Source: Tidjanibacter sp. (GTDB lineage: Bacteria; Bacteroidota; Bacteroidia; Bacteroidales; Rikenellaceae). From it: a stretch of DNA of 64,000 bases. Shown piece by piece: positions 33,612 to 43,345 of this stretch; the first letter of the stretch is position 1; the number at the start of each line of letters is the position of its first letter. The notes below the pieces were generated by a model that ran no database searches, was not told the origin of the DNA, and worked only from the letters and a program-made list of their open reading frames with translations. The stretch spans positions 1 through 64,000 of the forward strand of contig JAFVSJ010000005.1 in NCBI GenBank assembly GCA_017503805.1, in the 5' to 3' direction. Position numbers and translations under genes: made by a program.

Positions 33612-36600
33612 ATGAATATTAAGACATTTATCGATAGACCAATCTTTGCAGGTGTAATATCGGTTATCATCGTACTGATTGGTTTCATCAGCCTTGTGGG
33701 ACTTCCCGTGGAGCAGTTCCCCGAGATTGCGCCACCCACGGTGAGCGTGTCGGCAAACTATGCCGGTGCCAATGCCGAAACGGTACAGAAGAGTGTGGTT
33801 ATTCCTCTTGAGGAGGCCATCAATGGCGTGGAGAATATGATGTATATGACCTCGTCGGCAACCAACAACGGCTCGGCGAACATACAAATCTATTTCCGTC
33901 AGGGCACCAACGCCGATATGGCGATGGTTAATGTGCAAAACCGTATCGCTTCGGCTCAAGGTCTGCTCCCTGCCGAAGTTACTCGTAGTGGTGTGAGTGT
34001 AAGGAAACGTCAGACAAGCCGAATCAAGACTCTCGCTATCTATAGCCCCGATGACTCGTTTGATGAGAGGTTCTTGAGCAACTATCTGAAAATCAATATT
34101 GAGCCACGTCTTTCGCGTATCGCAGGTGTGGGTGAGGTAGATGTGCGAGGTGCCGACTACTCATTGCGTATTTGGCTCGATCCTGCCAAGATGTCGAAGT
34201 ACTCCCTTATGCCCTCCGACATTTCGGCTGTGCTTGCAGAGCAGAACTTGGAGGCTCCCACCGGTACTCTTGGTGCTGACTCGCGCAATACGTTCCGCTA
34301 TACGCTCAAATATCGCGGCCGCTACGACCGTGAGGAGGATTACGCAAATATGGTTATCCGTGCCGAAAGTGATGGTACTATTTTGCGACTCAAGGATGTG
34401 GCCACCGTCGAACTTGGTTCGATGAGCTACGACTACCTCGGTAAAGTAAATGGTCACCCCGGTACTACGCTGATGATTTCACAAACTTCGGGTTCTAATG
34501 CCAATGAGATTATCGAGGCTATCGATAAGGAGGTAGCAGAGATTCGTAAGTCGCTCCCCAAGGGTATGGAGATTGTCGACCTGATGAGTACCAAAGACTT
34601 CCTTGATGCATCTATAGCAAGTGTAGTGGAGACACTTATCTTGGCAATCATATTGGTTGTGTTGGTGGTATATGTGTTCTTGCAGAGCTTCCGTTCGACA
34701 CTCATTCCCACTATTGCGATTATCGTGTCACTCGTCGGTACATTTGCATTCCTGATGGTGGCAGGATTTAGTTTGAATATGATTACGCTCTTTGCACTGG
34801 TGCTCGTAATCGGTACGGTTGTGGATAATGCCATCGTAGTGGTGGAGGCTGTGCAGGCGAAGTTCGATGCGGGCTATATTTCGCCTTATAAGGCCACGGT
34901 GGATGCAATGCAGGGAATTTCTACTGCGCTGATTGCTACTACTTTCGTCTTTATGGCGGTGTTTATCCCGGTATGTTTTATGGGTGGAACGACGGGTACT
35001 TTCTATACCCAATTTGGTCTTACTATGGCGGTTGCTGTGGGTATATCGCTGCTTAACTCCATTACTCTTTCACCAGCCCTCTGTGCTATCTTGATGAAGC
35101 CCCATATTCCCGATGAGAATGGTCGCTTGAGCTTCTCTGCAAGGTTCCACGTCGCTTTTGATGCCGGATTCCGAGGTGTTGTGCGCCACTATAAGAAGGG
35201 GGTGAAATTTATGCTCAAACGCAGGTGGCTTACGGTAATGCTCGTTGTGGTGGCTTTGGGAGGTCTTTTCTACTTCTTGGAGAATACTAAAACGGGTTTG
35301 GTGCCCAAAGAGGATATGGGTTCAATAAACATTGACGTACAAACCCCTCCCGGAACCAACCTCGGAGAGACCGTTCAGGTTATGGAGCAGATAGCAAGCC
35401 GTCTCAATGGTATTGAGCAGGTGGAAACCTACTCCTATACTACCGGTTACGGTATGATGTCGGGCGCAGGCTCGTCGTGCGGTATGTTTACCGTGAAACT
35501 CAAAGATTGGGAACTACGTGAGGGAGAGGGCGACGATATCGACTCGGTGATGGAGCGCATTTACGACAGCACCGCAGATATTACCTCGGCCAAGATTCTC
35601 GTATTCACTCGTGGTATGATTCCCGGTTATGGTGCCAGCGGTGGTTTTGAAATTTATGTTCAAGACCAGAAGGGTGGTACTATAGACAACCTCAAGGCAG
35701 TAACCGACGATGTGATTGCAGGACTGAACGAGCGCCCCGAGATTGCTCGCGCCTCTACCTCTTTTGACACGAAATATCCCCAATACCTAATTGAGGTAGA
35801 TGCCGCAAAATGTAAGCGTAATAAAGTGTCGCCGTCGAATGTATTGAGTGTTATATCGGGCTATGTAGGTGGTAGTTACGCCTCCAATATGAACCGTTTC
35901 TCTAAGCTTTATAGGGTGATGATTCAGGCTAATCCCGAGAGTCGACTCGATACCGAGGCGTTGAGCAATATGTTTGTGCGCAATTCCAATGGCGAGATGT
36001 CGCCGATTGCCCAGTATGTTACTCTCACCCGTATCTACGGCCCACAATCTATCTCGCGTTTCAACCTCTTCTCGGCTATCTCCGTCAACGGTCAGGCCGC
36101 CAATGGCTACTCGTCGGGTGAGGCGATTGCGGCTGTGCGTGAGGTGATGGAGGAGCGACTCCCCGCAGGCTATGGTTATGAGTTCGGCGGTATGTCGCGA
36201 GAGGAGGCAGCATCGGGTAGTTCTACGGCCATAATCTTCGTGATTTGCGTTGTGTTTATCTACTTGATTTTGTGTGCTTTGTATGAGAGCTTGTTTATCC
36301 CTATCGTAATCATCCTCTCTGTACCATTCGGCTTGGCCGGTAGCTTCCTCTTTGCCAATATGTTCGGATTGGAGAATAACATCTACTTGCAGATTGGCCT
36401 TTTGATGCTTATCGGTCTGCTGGCCAAAACGGCTATCCTATTGACAGAGTACGCTTCGGAGCGTCGCAGGGCAGGAGCCTCGATTGTAAGTGCGGCTCTC
36501 TCGGCTGCCAAAGCTCGTTTGAGGGCCATCTTGATGACCTCACTCACGATGGTCTTTGGTATGCTCCCGATGATGTTTGCTACCGGTGTTGGTGCCAATG

Positions 36601-36758
36601 GCAATATCTCCATCGGTGTGGGTACAGTAGGCGGAATGTTGATTGGTACTATTGCACTCCTCTTTGTGGTGCCGACACTCTTTGTGATATTCCAATCCAT
36701 CGAGGAGAAGGTGAGTCCCAATAAATTGAAAAAGAGTCAATTAATCGAAAATGAATAG
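33612..36758 (+). CDS. RND multidrug efflux pump, AcrB-like (HAE-1 family)
   Basis: The 1048-residue inner-membrane pump has twelve predicted membrane segments and two large periplasmic loops. It starts MNIKTFIDRPIFAGVISVII. The porter regions carry typical PVEQFPEIAPPTVSVSA and GTLGADSRN sequences. In TM4 the proton-relay pair, Asp-Asp in AcrB, reads VVDNAIVVVEAVQ here (Asp405, Asn406). The TM10 lysine is present (Lys939, LLAKTAILLTEYA). Substrates cannot be predicted. It lies between the adaptor and the outer-membrane factor and overlaps the latter by eight bases. Confidence 0.95.
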   Translation: MNIKTFIDRPIFAGVISVIIVLIGFISLVGLPVEQFPEIAPPTVSVSANYAGANAETVQKSVVIPLEEAINGVENMMYMTSSATNNGSANIQIYFRQGTNADMAMVNVQNRIASAQGLLPAEVTRSGVSVRKRQTSRIKTLAIYSPDDSFDERFLSNYLKINIEPRLSRIAGVGEVDVRGADYSLRIWLDPAKMSKYSLMPSDISAVLAEQNLEAPTGTLGADSRNTFRYTLKYRGRYDREEDYANMVIRAESDGTILRLKDVATVELGSMSYDYLGKVNGHPGTTLMISQTSGSNANEIIEAIDKEVAEIRKSLPKGMEIVDLMSTKDFLDASIASVVETLILAIILVVLVVYVFLQSFRSTLIPTIAIIVSLVGTFAFLMVAGFSLNMITLFALVLVIGTVVDNAIVVVEAVQAKFDAGYISPYKATVDAMQGISTALIATTFVFMAVFIPVCFMGGTTGTFYTQFGLTMAVAVGISLLNSITLSPALCAILMKPHIPDENGRLSFSARFHVAFDAGFRGVVRHYKKGVKFMLKRRWLTVMLVVVALGGLFYFLENTKTGLVPKEDMGSINIDVQTPPGTNLGETVQVMEQIASRLNGIEQVETYSYTTGYGMMSGAGSSCGMFTVKLKDWELREGEGDDIDSVMERIYDSTADITSAKILVFTRGMIPGYGASGGFEIYVQDQKGGTIDNLKAVTDDVIAGLNERPEIARASTSFDTKYPQYLIEVDAAKCKRNKVSPSNVLSVISGYVGGSYASNMNRFSKLYRVMIQANPESRLDTEALSNMFVRNSNGEMSPIAQYVTLTRIYGPQSISRFNLFSAISVNGQAANGYSSGEAIAAVREVMEERLPAGYGYEFGGMSREEAASGSSTAIIFVICVVFIYLILCALYESLFIPIVIILSVPFGLAGSFLFANMFGLENNIYLQIGLLMLIGLLAKTAILLTEYASERRRAGASIVSAALSAAKARLRAILMTSLTMVFGMLPMMFATGVGANGNISIGVGTVGGMLIGTIALLFVVPTLFVIFQSIEEKVSPNKLKKSQLIENE

Positions 36759-38145
36759 TCCGATGAAGATGAAAAAATATATTGTAATCGTAGTGGCTAT
36801 GTTCTCGTTGGCAAGTTGCGGACTTTATGGAAAGTTTGAACGCCCCAATGTGAGCAATCTCCACGAACTCTATGAGGCCGATACGACATATACAAGGTTG
36901 GCAAACTACTCCTGGAGAGAGTTCTTTGCCGATACACTGCTGCAGAGTTATATCGAACGCGGACTCGAATATAATATCGATATGCGTACAGCAAGACTCA
37001 ATATCGTGCAGGCAGAAGCGGCACTCGAGGCAGCTCGTTATGCCTTCTTACCCTCGGTGAGTGCTTCATTGCAGTCGACTCTTGCTGGTGGTAGTGGTTC
37101 TACCTCTTTCGACTATTCGCTCGTTCCTACAGCAAGTTGGGAGGTCGATGCCTTCGGTAAGAATTGGAATGCAAAGCAAGGTGCAGAGGTGGCACTCGAG
37201 CAGAGCCTTTTGGCAGAGCAGGCCGTGCAGAGCAAACTGATTGTGACCATTGCCAACAACTACTATACCCTCCTTATGCTCGACGAACAGCTCAAAACGA
37301 GCCGTCATACACTTACGACTTGGGAGGAGAATATCCGAACGCTTACCGCTCTCAAACGGGCGGGTAAGGCGACCGAGGCTGCTGTGCTTCAGGCCAAGGC
37401 TAATAAGTTCAGCGTGGAGGGCTCTGTGCTGACTCTTGAGCGACAGATTGTAGAGCAGGAAGAGGCTCTGGCAACTCTTATGGGTGTGTTGCCTTTTGAG
37501 ATTAAACGAGGTACTTTGGACGATCAAACTTTCCCCGAAGAGTGGTCTGTAGGTGTCCCTCTGGAACTCGTCTCGCTGCGCCCCGATGTGCTTCAGGCAG
37601 AGGCTAATCTGGCCACAAAGTTCTACGCCTATGGTGAAGCTCGCGCAGCATTTTTCCCTACGATTACCCTCACCGGTTCGGCCGGATGGGTGGATGCTCT
37701 GGGCAATGCCATCTCGGATCCCGGAGCTTTCATCTTGAAACTCGTTGGTGGCATCGTTCAGCCCATCTTTGCACGCGGTACAAACGCTATGCGCAAGGAG
37801 ATTGCTGAAACCCAGCACGAGGCAGCACTGCTGCAATATAGGCAAACGCTGCTAAATGCTGGTGCAGAGGTGAATAGCGCACTGAAAATGTGGCAGACTT
37901 CCAAGGAGCGCTATGCTATTGACTTGAAACAGATTGTGACTCTCAAGGCTGCTGTTTGGAATACCCAGCTGCTGATGAAATATGGCTCGGCAAGCTATAT
38001 TGAGGTGCTCACCGCACAGCAAAACCTGCTCAATGCAGAGCTTGCTCAGTCATCTGACCGATACTCCGAAATTCAGGGTATCATCCGACTCTACTATGCT
38101 CTCGGTGGAGGTGTTGAGTTAGTTCAACCGAGTGTAGAAGAATAG
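36751..38145 (+). CDS. Outer-membrane efflux channel lipoprotein, OprM/TolC-like
   Basis: The 464-residue protein is the third part of the tripartite pump. The signal ends in FSLASC, so it is a lipoprotein anchored in the outer membrane. The mature protein has the two-repeat OMF layout: RLANYSWREFFADTLLQSYIERGLEYNIDMRTARLNIVQAEAAL opens the first half. SLRPDVLQAEANLATKFYAYGEARAAFFPTITLTGSAGW opens the second, the most diagnostic NodT-type stretch. The start is taken at 36751 (overlapping the pump gene by eight bases). ATG codons at 36763 or 36769 would give a more compact signal. Confidence 0.93.
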   Translation: MNSPMKMKKYIVIVVAMFSLASCGLYGKFERPNVSNLHELYEADTTYTRLANYSWREFFADTLLQSYIERGLEYNIDMRTARLNIVQAEAALEAARYAFLPSVSASLQSTLAGGSGSTSFDYSLVPTASWEVDAFGKNWNAKQGAEVALEQSLLAEQAVQSKLIVTIANNYYTLLMLDEQLKTSRHTLTTWEENIRTLTALKRAGKATEAAVLQAKANKFSVEGSVLTLERQIVEQEEALATLMGVLPFEIKRGTLDDQTFPEEWSVGVPLELVSLRPDVLQAEANLATKFYAYGEARAAFFPTITLTGSAGWVDALGNAISDPGAFILKLVGGIVQPIFARGTNAMRKEIAETQHEAALLQYRQTLLNAGAEVNSALKMWQTSKERYAIDLKQIVTLKAAVWNTQLLMKYGSASYIEVLTAQQNLLNAELAQSSDRYSEIQGIIRLYYALGGGVELVQPSVEE

Positions 38146-38172
38146 TGGCCGGCAGAGGATCTGCCCACTTGC

Positions 38173-38211
38173 AAAAATCCCGCATAAGGCTCGCCTTTTG
38201 TGGGATTTTTT
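38173..38211 (+). terminator. Terminator of the RND efflux operon
   Basis: AAAAATCCCGCATAAGG (38173-38189) pairs with CCTTTTGTGGGATTTTT (38194-38210), with two imperfect pairs, ending in a T-run. Confidence 0.88.
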
Positions 38212-38290
38212 GTGCTTTGTTGTAGGGTGATTGGTGGTATGAGATTGTGGCAATCCGACTCTCATCGGGTAAGTTTTACTATTTCATAGT

Positions 38291-38327
38291 AAGAATTCGA
38301 GTTTAAGGGGTGAAAAATCGAATTCTT
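38291..38327. repeat. Ten-base inverted repeat upstream of glyS
   Basis: AAGAATTCGA (38291-38300) and TCGAATTCTT (38318-38327) are perfect inverted copies 17 bases apart. They end five bases before the -7 element, so they would cover the -33 region. Confidence 0.7.
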
Positions 38328-38332
38328 TTTCG

Positions 38333-38340
38333 TATGTTTG
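38333..38340 (+). promoter_or_regulatory. -7 element for glyS
   Basis: TATGTTTG fits TAnnTTTG, 60 bases before the glyS start. It sits just after the perfect inverted repeat. Confidence 0.5.
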
Positions 38341-38400
38341 TAGATTGAATAGCTATGGAGCGATAATTAGTAATAATTAAACATATTAAATCCCAAAACA

Positions 38401-39942
38401 ATGACACAAGAAGAACTGTTCAAAAAGCTGATTGCTCACTGCAAAGAGTATGGTTTTATCTTCCCCTCGAGTGAAATCTACGACGGCCTCAGCGCTGTCT
38501 ACGACTATGGTCAACTCGGCGTGGAACTCAAAAATAATATCAAAACATATTGGTGGGATTCGATGACTAAACTGCACGATAATATCGTTGGTATCGATGC
38601 CGCCATCTTTATGCACCCCCGCGTATGGGAGGCAAGTGGTCACGTTGGTGCATTCAATGATCCTCTGATTGATAACAAAGATTCCAAGAAACGTTACCGT
38701 GCTGATGTGCTCATCGAGGATTGGATCGCTAAACAGGATGAGAAAATCGAGAAGGAGTGCGCCAAGGCTGCCAAACGTTTTGGCGAGAGCTTCAATAAAG
38801 AGATGTTCCTCCAGACCAATGGTCGTGTACTAGAAATCAAGGCTCGTCGAGATGAGGTGAATCAGCGTATGGCCGATGCTCTCAATGCAAACGACTTGGC
38901 TGCTGTGCGTCAGATTATCCTCGATTGCGAAATCGTATGCCCCATCTCCGGCTCGCGTAACTGGACCGAGGTGCGTCAGTTCAACCTTATGTTCTCCACC
39001 CAGATGGGTTCGGTGGCAGAGGGTGCCAATACCGTATATCTCCGTCCCGAGACCGCACAGGGTATCTTTGTGAACTTCCTCAATGTGCAGAAAACCGGCC
39101 GTATGAAGATTCCTTTCGGCATCGCACAGATTGGTAAGGCATTCCGAAACGAGATTGTTGCCCGTCAGTTTATCTTCCGTATGAGGGAGTTTGAGCAGAT
39201 GGAGATGCAGTTCTTTGTTCGTCCCGGTGAGGAGATGATGTGGTGGAATAAGTGGAAAGAGACTCGTATGAGCTGGCACCGCGCACTCGGTTTTGGCGAC
39301 GAGAACTACCGTTTCCACGACCACGAAAAACTCGCTCACTATGCCAACGCCGCAACCGATGTGGAGTTCAACTTCCCCTTCGGTTTCAAAGAGGTGGAGG
39401 GTATCCATTCCCGTACCGACTATGACCTCGGTCGCCACCAGCAGTATTCGGGTAAGAAGATTCAGTACTTCGATCCCGAAACAGGCGAGAGCTATGTTCC
39501 TTATGTGGTAGAGACCTCTATCGGCGTAGACCGTATGGTGCTTCAGGTACTTTCGGCTGCCTATAAGGAGGAGCAGCTCGAAAATGGCGAGACCCGCACC
39601 GTACTCTCCATTCCCGCACCTTTGGCACCCGTTAAGGTGGCCGTTCTGCCCTTGGTGAAGAAAGATGGCCTGCAGGAGATTGCTATGGACCTCGTTCATA
39701 AACTCAAATTCAGCCATAATGTGCAGTACGACGAGAAAGATAGCATCGGTAAACGCTATCGCCGTCAGGATGCCATCGGCACCCCATTCTGTGTGACAAT
39801 CGACCACCAGACCAAAGAGGATGGCACAGTGACCATCCGCGAGAGGGATACTATGAAGCAGTATCGCGTGAGCATCAACGAACTGGAGGCTATCGTGGCC
39901 GAGAAGGTGGGTATGCGTCAGCTCTTCGAGAAGCTCGTGTAG
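38401..39942 (+). CDS. glyS: Glycyl-tRNA synthetase, single-chain class II type
   Basis: It charges tRNA-Gly with glycine in the cytoplasm. The 513-residue protein is the eukaryote/archaea-like alpha2 form, not the bacterial alpha/beta two-gene form. Signs are GFIFPSSEIYDGLSAVYDYGQLGVELKNN at the N-terminus, FNLMFSTQMG, YLRPETAQGIFVNF (motif 2 area), FRMREFEQMEMQFFVRPGEE and SIGVDRMVLQVL (motif 3). The C-terminal anticodon-binding domain begins near PAPLAPVKVAVLPLVKKDG. It has its own promoter and is followed by coaD after 41 bases. Confidence 0.96.
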   Translation: MTQEELFKKLIAHCKEYGFIFPSSEIYDGLSAVYDYGQLGVELKNNIKTYWWDSMTKLHDNIVGIDAAIFMHPRVWEASGHVGAFNDPLIDNKDSKKRYRADVLIEDWIAKQDEKIEKECAKAAKRFGESFNKEMFLQTNGRVLEIKARRDEVNQRMADALNANDLAAVRQIILDCEIVCPISGSRNWTEVRQFNLMFSTQMGSVAEGANTVYLRPETAQGIFVNFLNVQKTGRMKIPFGIAQIGKAFRNEIVARQFIFRMREFEQMEMQFFVRPGEEMMWWNKWKETRMSWHRALGFGDENYRFHDHEKLAHYANAATDVEFNFPFGFKEVEGIHSRTDYDLGRHQQYSGKKIQYFDPETGESYVPYVVETSIGVDRMVLQVLSAAYKEEQLENGETRTVLSIPAPLAPVKVAVLPLVKKDGLQEIAMDLVHKLKFSHNVQYDEKDSIGKRYRRQDAIGTPFCVTIDHQTKEDGTVTIRERDTMKQYRVSINELEAIVAEKVGMRQLFEKLV

Positions 39943-39983
39943 CGTACCAAACGTAATTGTCAATAAGCGAAGTCTGCGAAGAG

Positions 39984-40451
39984 ATGAAAACCGCAATTTT
40001 CCCCGGCTCGTTTGATCCGTTTACATCGGGCCATCAGGCACTTGTGGCCGAGGGACTCAAGATATTCGACCGTCTGGTGATCGCTGTGGGTGAGAATCAA
40101 GACAAGCGAGGACTGCTTACCACCGAAAACCGCAAGAGGCTCATCGCCGATCTTTATAAGGACGAGCCCCGTGTGGAGGTGGTCAGCTATCACGGACTTA
40201 CGGGTGAGTATTGTCGCGATAGGGAATTGAAGTTTGTGCTGCGCGGTATGCGTAATACGGTCGATTTCGACTATGAGCGCAATATGATGCAGATTAATCA
40301 GAGGCTCTATCCAGAGATTACAACCGTGCTGCTTTTCACTCCACCCGAGTATGTCGCCATTTCGAGTAGTGTAATCCGCGAGATACTCAGTTTCGATGGA
40401 GATGTGGCGCAGTTTATGCCCGAGGGTGTCAATATTAAGGATTATCTGTAG
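39984..40451 (+). CDS. coaD: Pantetheine-phosphate adenylyltransferase
   Basis: CoaD transfers AMP to 4'-phosphopantetheine, the penultimate step of CoA synthesis. The 155-residue protein starts at ATG 39984, giving MKTAIFPGSFDPFTSGHQAL with the nucleotidyl-transferase GSFDPxTxGH motif at once. The nine upstream in-frame codons are excluded. Further motifs are HGLTGEYC, VLRGMRNTVDFDYERNM (substrate-binding) and YVAISSSVIREI (ISSTxxR variant). A GAAGAG stretch precedes the start. Confidence 0.96.
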   Translation: MKTAIFPGSFDPFTSGHQALVAEGLKIFDRLVIAVGENQDKRGLLTTENRKRLIADLYKDEPRVEVVSYHGLTGEYCRDRELKFVLRGMRNTVDFDYERNMMQINQRLYPEITTVLLFTPPEYVAISSSVIREILSFDGDVAQFMPEGVNIKDYL

Positions 40452-40517
40452 TGAAGATCGCCAATGGTGGCGAATGATGAATTAATAGAAAGTTTAGTAA
40501 AAGAAACATAATTGGAA

Positions 40518-41552
40518 ATGCAATTTTCTGCAGAGATGATTGCCGCCGGATTGGGTGGCGAGATTGTGGGTGATGCAGGTGTCACCGTCAGTGAGTTTGC
40601 AAAAATTGAAGAGGGTAAGCCGGGAGCGCTCTCCTTTATGGCCAACCCCAAATATGAACACTATGTCTACACGACCGAGTCGTCGATTGTGATTGTCAAC
40701 CGTTCGTGGGAACCCAAACAGCCCGTCAAGGCTACCCTCATTAAGGTTGACGATGCTTATGGTTGCTTCGCCAAGTTGCTCGAGATGTATGTGGCTTACA
40801 AACCTCGCAAGAAGGGCATTCACCCTACCGCAGTGGTGGCCGATAGTGCCAAAGTGGGCGAGGATTGCTACATTGGTGCCTATGTAGTAGTAGATGAAGG
40901 TGCTGTCGTTGGCGACGGTGCGAGCCTTTATCCTCACGTCTACGTTGGCGACGGTGCCAAAGTAGGTGCCGGAACTACACTCCACTCGGGAGTGAAGGTC
41001 TACGAAGGTTGCAGGATTGGCCAGAGGTGCGTGATCCACTCGGGTGCAGTCATCGGCTCCGATGGTTTTGGCTTCGCTCCCAATGCCAAAGGCGAGTATG
41101 ACAAGATTCCCCAAATCGGTATCGTGACCATCGAGGATGACGTTGAGATTGGTGCCAATACGACTATCGACCGTGCAACTATGGGTTCGACCGTAATCTG
41201 CAAGGGCACTAAGATTGATAACCTTGTGCAGATTGGCCACAATGTGGTTGTGGGTGCCAATACGGTTATGGCCGGTCAATCGGCTATCGCAGGCTCCGCC
41301 AAGGTGGGTAAAAACTGTATGATTGGTGGTCAGGCCGGTATTGTAGGCCATATCACCGTAGGCGACCGTACTATTGTAGGCTCAAGCTCGGGTGTGACAT
41401 CGTCGGTGCCCGAGGGTTCGCAGATTATGGGTACATTTGGCATTGATGCAGGCCGCTTCCGCAGGGTAAACGCAGTTTATCGCAATCTGCCCGAGCTCCA
41501 GCGTGCTGTGAGGGAACTCAAAAAAGAGGTCGACCAACTCAAAGAGAGGTAG
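40518..41552 (+). CDS. lpxD: UDP-3-O-(3-hydroxyacyl)glucosamine N-acyltransferase
   Basis: LpxD adds the second acyl chain in lipid A synthesis, using 3-hydroxyacyl-ACP. The 344-residue protein has an N-terminal uridine-binding domain ([32 protein letters not shown]). A left-handed beta-helix of hexapeptide repeats (about 100-310) includes [14 protein letters not shown] and the catalytic histidine in [21 protein letters not shown]-terminal helix ([19 protein letters not shown]) closes it. I start at ATG 40518; a TTG two codons earlier is possible. It lies 66 bases from coaD, and a small perfect hairpin TCGCCA-ATGG-TGGCGA at 40458-40473 lies between them. Confidence 0.96.
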   Translation: MQFSAEMIAAGLGGEIVGDAGVTVSEFAKIEEGKPGALSFMANPKYEHYVYTTESSIVIVNRSWEPKQPVKATLIKVDDAYGCFAKLLEMYVAYKPRKKGIHPTAVVADSAKVGEDCYIGAYVVVDEGAVVGDGASLYPHVYVGDGAKVGAGTTLHSGVKVYEGCRIGQRCVIHSGAVIGSDGFGFAPNAKGEYDKIPQIGIVTIEDDVEIGANTTIDRATMGSTVICKGTKIDNLVQIGHNVVVGANTVMAGQSAIAGSAKVGKNCMIGGQAGIVGHITVGDRTIVGSSSGVTSSVPEGSQIMGTFGIDAGRFRRVNAVYRNLPELQRAVRELKKEVDQLKER

Positions 41553-41590
41553 TCGCTGTCGGATGACCATATCGAAACCGAGAATGAACT

Positions 41591-42214
41591 ATGGCAGCAG
41601 AGATACATAATCGCATAATTATGGGCATAGACCCGGGTACAAACCGTATGGGCTACGGTGTGCTCGAGGTGTTGGGCAAAAATAAGCTGCGTGCTGTGGT
41701 TATTGGAGATATAGATATGGTTAAGATGAAAGATCCCTACGATAAACTCAAGTATATTTTCGACCGAGTACTCTCGCTTGTGGACGAGTATCGGCCCGAC
41801 GAGGTCGCACTCGAATCGCCGTTCTTTGGCGAGAATGTGCAGAGTATGCTCAAGTTGGGTAGGGCGCAGGGGGTGGCAATGGCCGCTGCTTTGTGTCGTG
41901 GCCACAAGGTGTTTGAGTATGCTCCCCGAAGGGTGAAGCAGGCTATAACGGGCAATGGTGGCGCAGCCAAAGAGCAGGTGGCCGCAATGCTCAAGGGTAT
42001 GCTCGGAGTGGAGTATAACCCCAAGCGACTCGATGCTACGGATGGACTTGCGGTGGCTCTCTGTCACTACTTTGAGAGTTCGGCCCATGTGCCACACGTT
42101 AGCCAATCGGCCAAGAGAGGAAGGAGCAAAAGTTCTTCGTGGGAAAACTTTGTGGCCGGCAATCCCGATAGGGTGGTGGCTACGGGCAGGGGAAATATCT
42201 TGAAGAAGAAATAA
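41591..42214 (+). CDS. ruvC: Crossover junction endodeoxyribonuclease RuvC
   Basis: RuvC resolves Holliday junctions as a dimer with RuvAB. The 207-residue protein contains IIMGIDPGTNRMGYGVLE (catalytic Asp14), EVALESPFFGENVQSMLKLGRAQG (catalytic Glu), YAPRRVKQAITGNGGAAKEQVAAML and KRLDATDGLAVALCH (the final acidic pair). About 40 extra residues at the C-terminus (SAKRGRSKSSSWENFVAGN) are basic and probably disordered. It starts 38 bases after lpxD. Confidence 0.96.
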   Translation: MAAEIHNRIIMGIDPGTNRMGYGVLEVLGKNKLRAVVIGDIDMVKMKDPYDKLKYIFDRVLSLVDEYRPDEVALESPFFGENVQSMLKLGRAQGVAMAAALCRGHKVFEYAPRRVKQAITGNGGAAKEQVAAMLKGMLGVEYNPKRLDATDGLAVALCHYFESSAHVPHVSQSAKRGRSKSSSWENFVAGNPDRVVATGRGNILKKK

Positions 42215-42257
42215 ATGATAATTATTTATATATCAATTAATAAAAAGATTATAGGTT

Positions 42258-43298
42258 ATGAAAAAGATTCTGATTGCAGTTGCAGTTGCACTCTTGGCAG
42301 TGGGCTGTAATACGACTAAAAAGTACGTTGTTGAGGGCTCGGTTAGCGGCCTTAATGGAGAGGTGCTGCTGGTAGATATGAATATGGCAGATACGCTCGC
42401 TATGGCCAACTCCGTTGATGGTACCTTCCGACTTGAGGCAAAGAGCGAGACTCCTATGTTTGCCACACTTATGCTCGATAATGAGCCTGTGTTGCCCATC
42501 TTCCTCGATGGCTCGCCTATCAAAGTAGAGGGCGACTTCGCTGCCCTCGAGGATATTGCTGCAAGTGGCACTCCCGCCAATGAGGCTTATGCAGAGTTTA
42601 ATGCAAAACAGTGGGAGCTCATTACTCCTCTGATGAGTGGCGAGGCTTCCGAGGAGGAGGCCGTGAAACTCTATGCCGAGATGCGGCAGTACATTGACGA
42701 GAACTACAAGGCTAACCAGAATAACTTGTGGGGTGTTTATCTGTTTGTGAGCAGCCGCTTCATAGAGTACACTCCCGAGGAGATTCTGGAGGTGGTGAAT
42801 GGCTACCCCGAGGAATACCGCGAGATAGAGGAGGTTAAGGCTATTATAAACTATGCAGAGGAGGCACTCCGCACCGAGGTGGGCCAGCCCTATATGGACA
42901 TCACTCTGCCCAATGTAGAGGGCGAGGAGGTGTCGCTCAAGTCGGTAGTTGAGTCCAATAAAATCGTGTTGCTCGATTTCTGGGCATCGTGGTGCCGTCC
43001 TTGTATGGGTGAGCTCCCTTACCTTGTGAGAGCCTACGAAGAGTTCCACGATAAAGGCTTCGAGATTTATGGTGTGAGCTTGGATGAGAATGCCGAGGCC
43101 TGGAAATCGGCTATCGAAAAGAATGGTATGAAGTGGGTGAATGTAAGCAACGTGACAGGTTGGGATACCCCAGCCGCCAGAACCTACGCTGTTACCTCCA
43201 TCCCCGCCAACTTCCTCATCGACTCCGAGGGTAATATTGTGGCCAAAAACCTACGTGGAGAACAGGTAATGGAGGCTATTGCGGGTGCCTGCAAATAG
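42258..43298 (+). CDS. Thioredoxin-fold lipoprotein (DUF4369 plus TlpA-like domain), copy 1
   Basis: The 346-residue lipoprotein (Cys17 in LLAVGC) has an N-terminal beta-rich DUF4369-like domain (about 20-110: YVVEGSVSGLNGEVLLVDM), a helical linker, and a TlpA/ResA-like thioredoxin domain. The last has LLDFWASWCRPCMGELPYL with redox cysteines at 246 and 249 and the cis-Pro in TSIPANFLID. It should reduce or isomerise envelope disulfides, or cytochrome c haem-binding cysteines. The substrate is unknown. A close paralogue follows after 47 bases. Confidence 0.9.
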   Translation: MKKILIAVAVALLAVGCNTTKKYVVEGSVSGLNGEVLLVDMNMADTLAMANSVDGTFRLEAKSETPMFATLMLDNEPVLPIFLDGSPIKVEGDFAALEDIAASGTPANEAYAEFNAKQWELITPLMSGEASEEEAVKLYAEMRQYIDENYKANQNNLWGVYLFVSSRFIEYTPEEILEVVNGYPEEYREIEEVKAIINYAEEALRTEVGQPYMDITLPNVEGEEVSLKSVVESNKIVLLDFWASWCRPCMGELPYLVRAYEEFHDKGFEIYGVSLDENAEAWKSAIEKNGMKWVNVSNVTGWDTPAARTYAVTSIPANFLIDSEGNIVAKNLRGEQVMEAIAGACK

Positions 43299-43345
43299 GT
43301 TGAAACCAGAGAACTAACGTGAACTCACATAAAACTGTAGAACCT

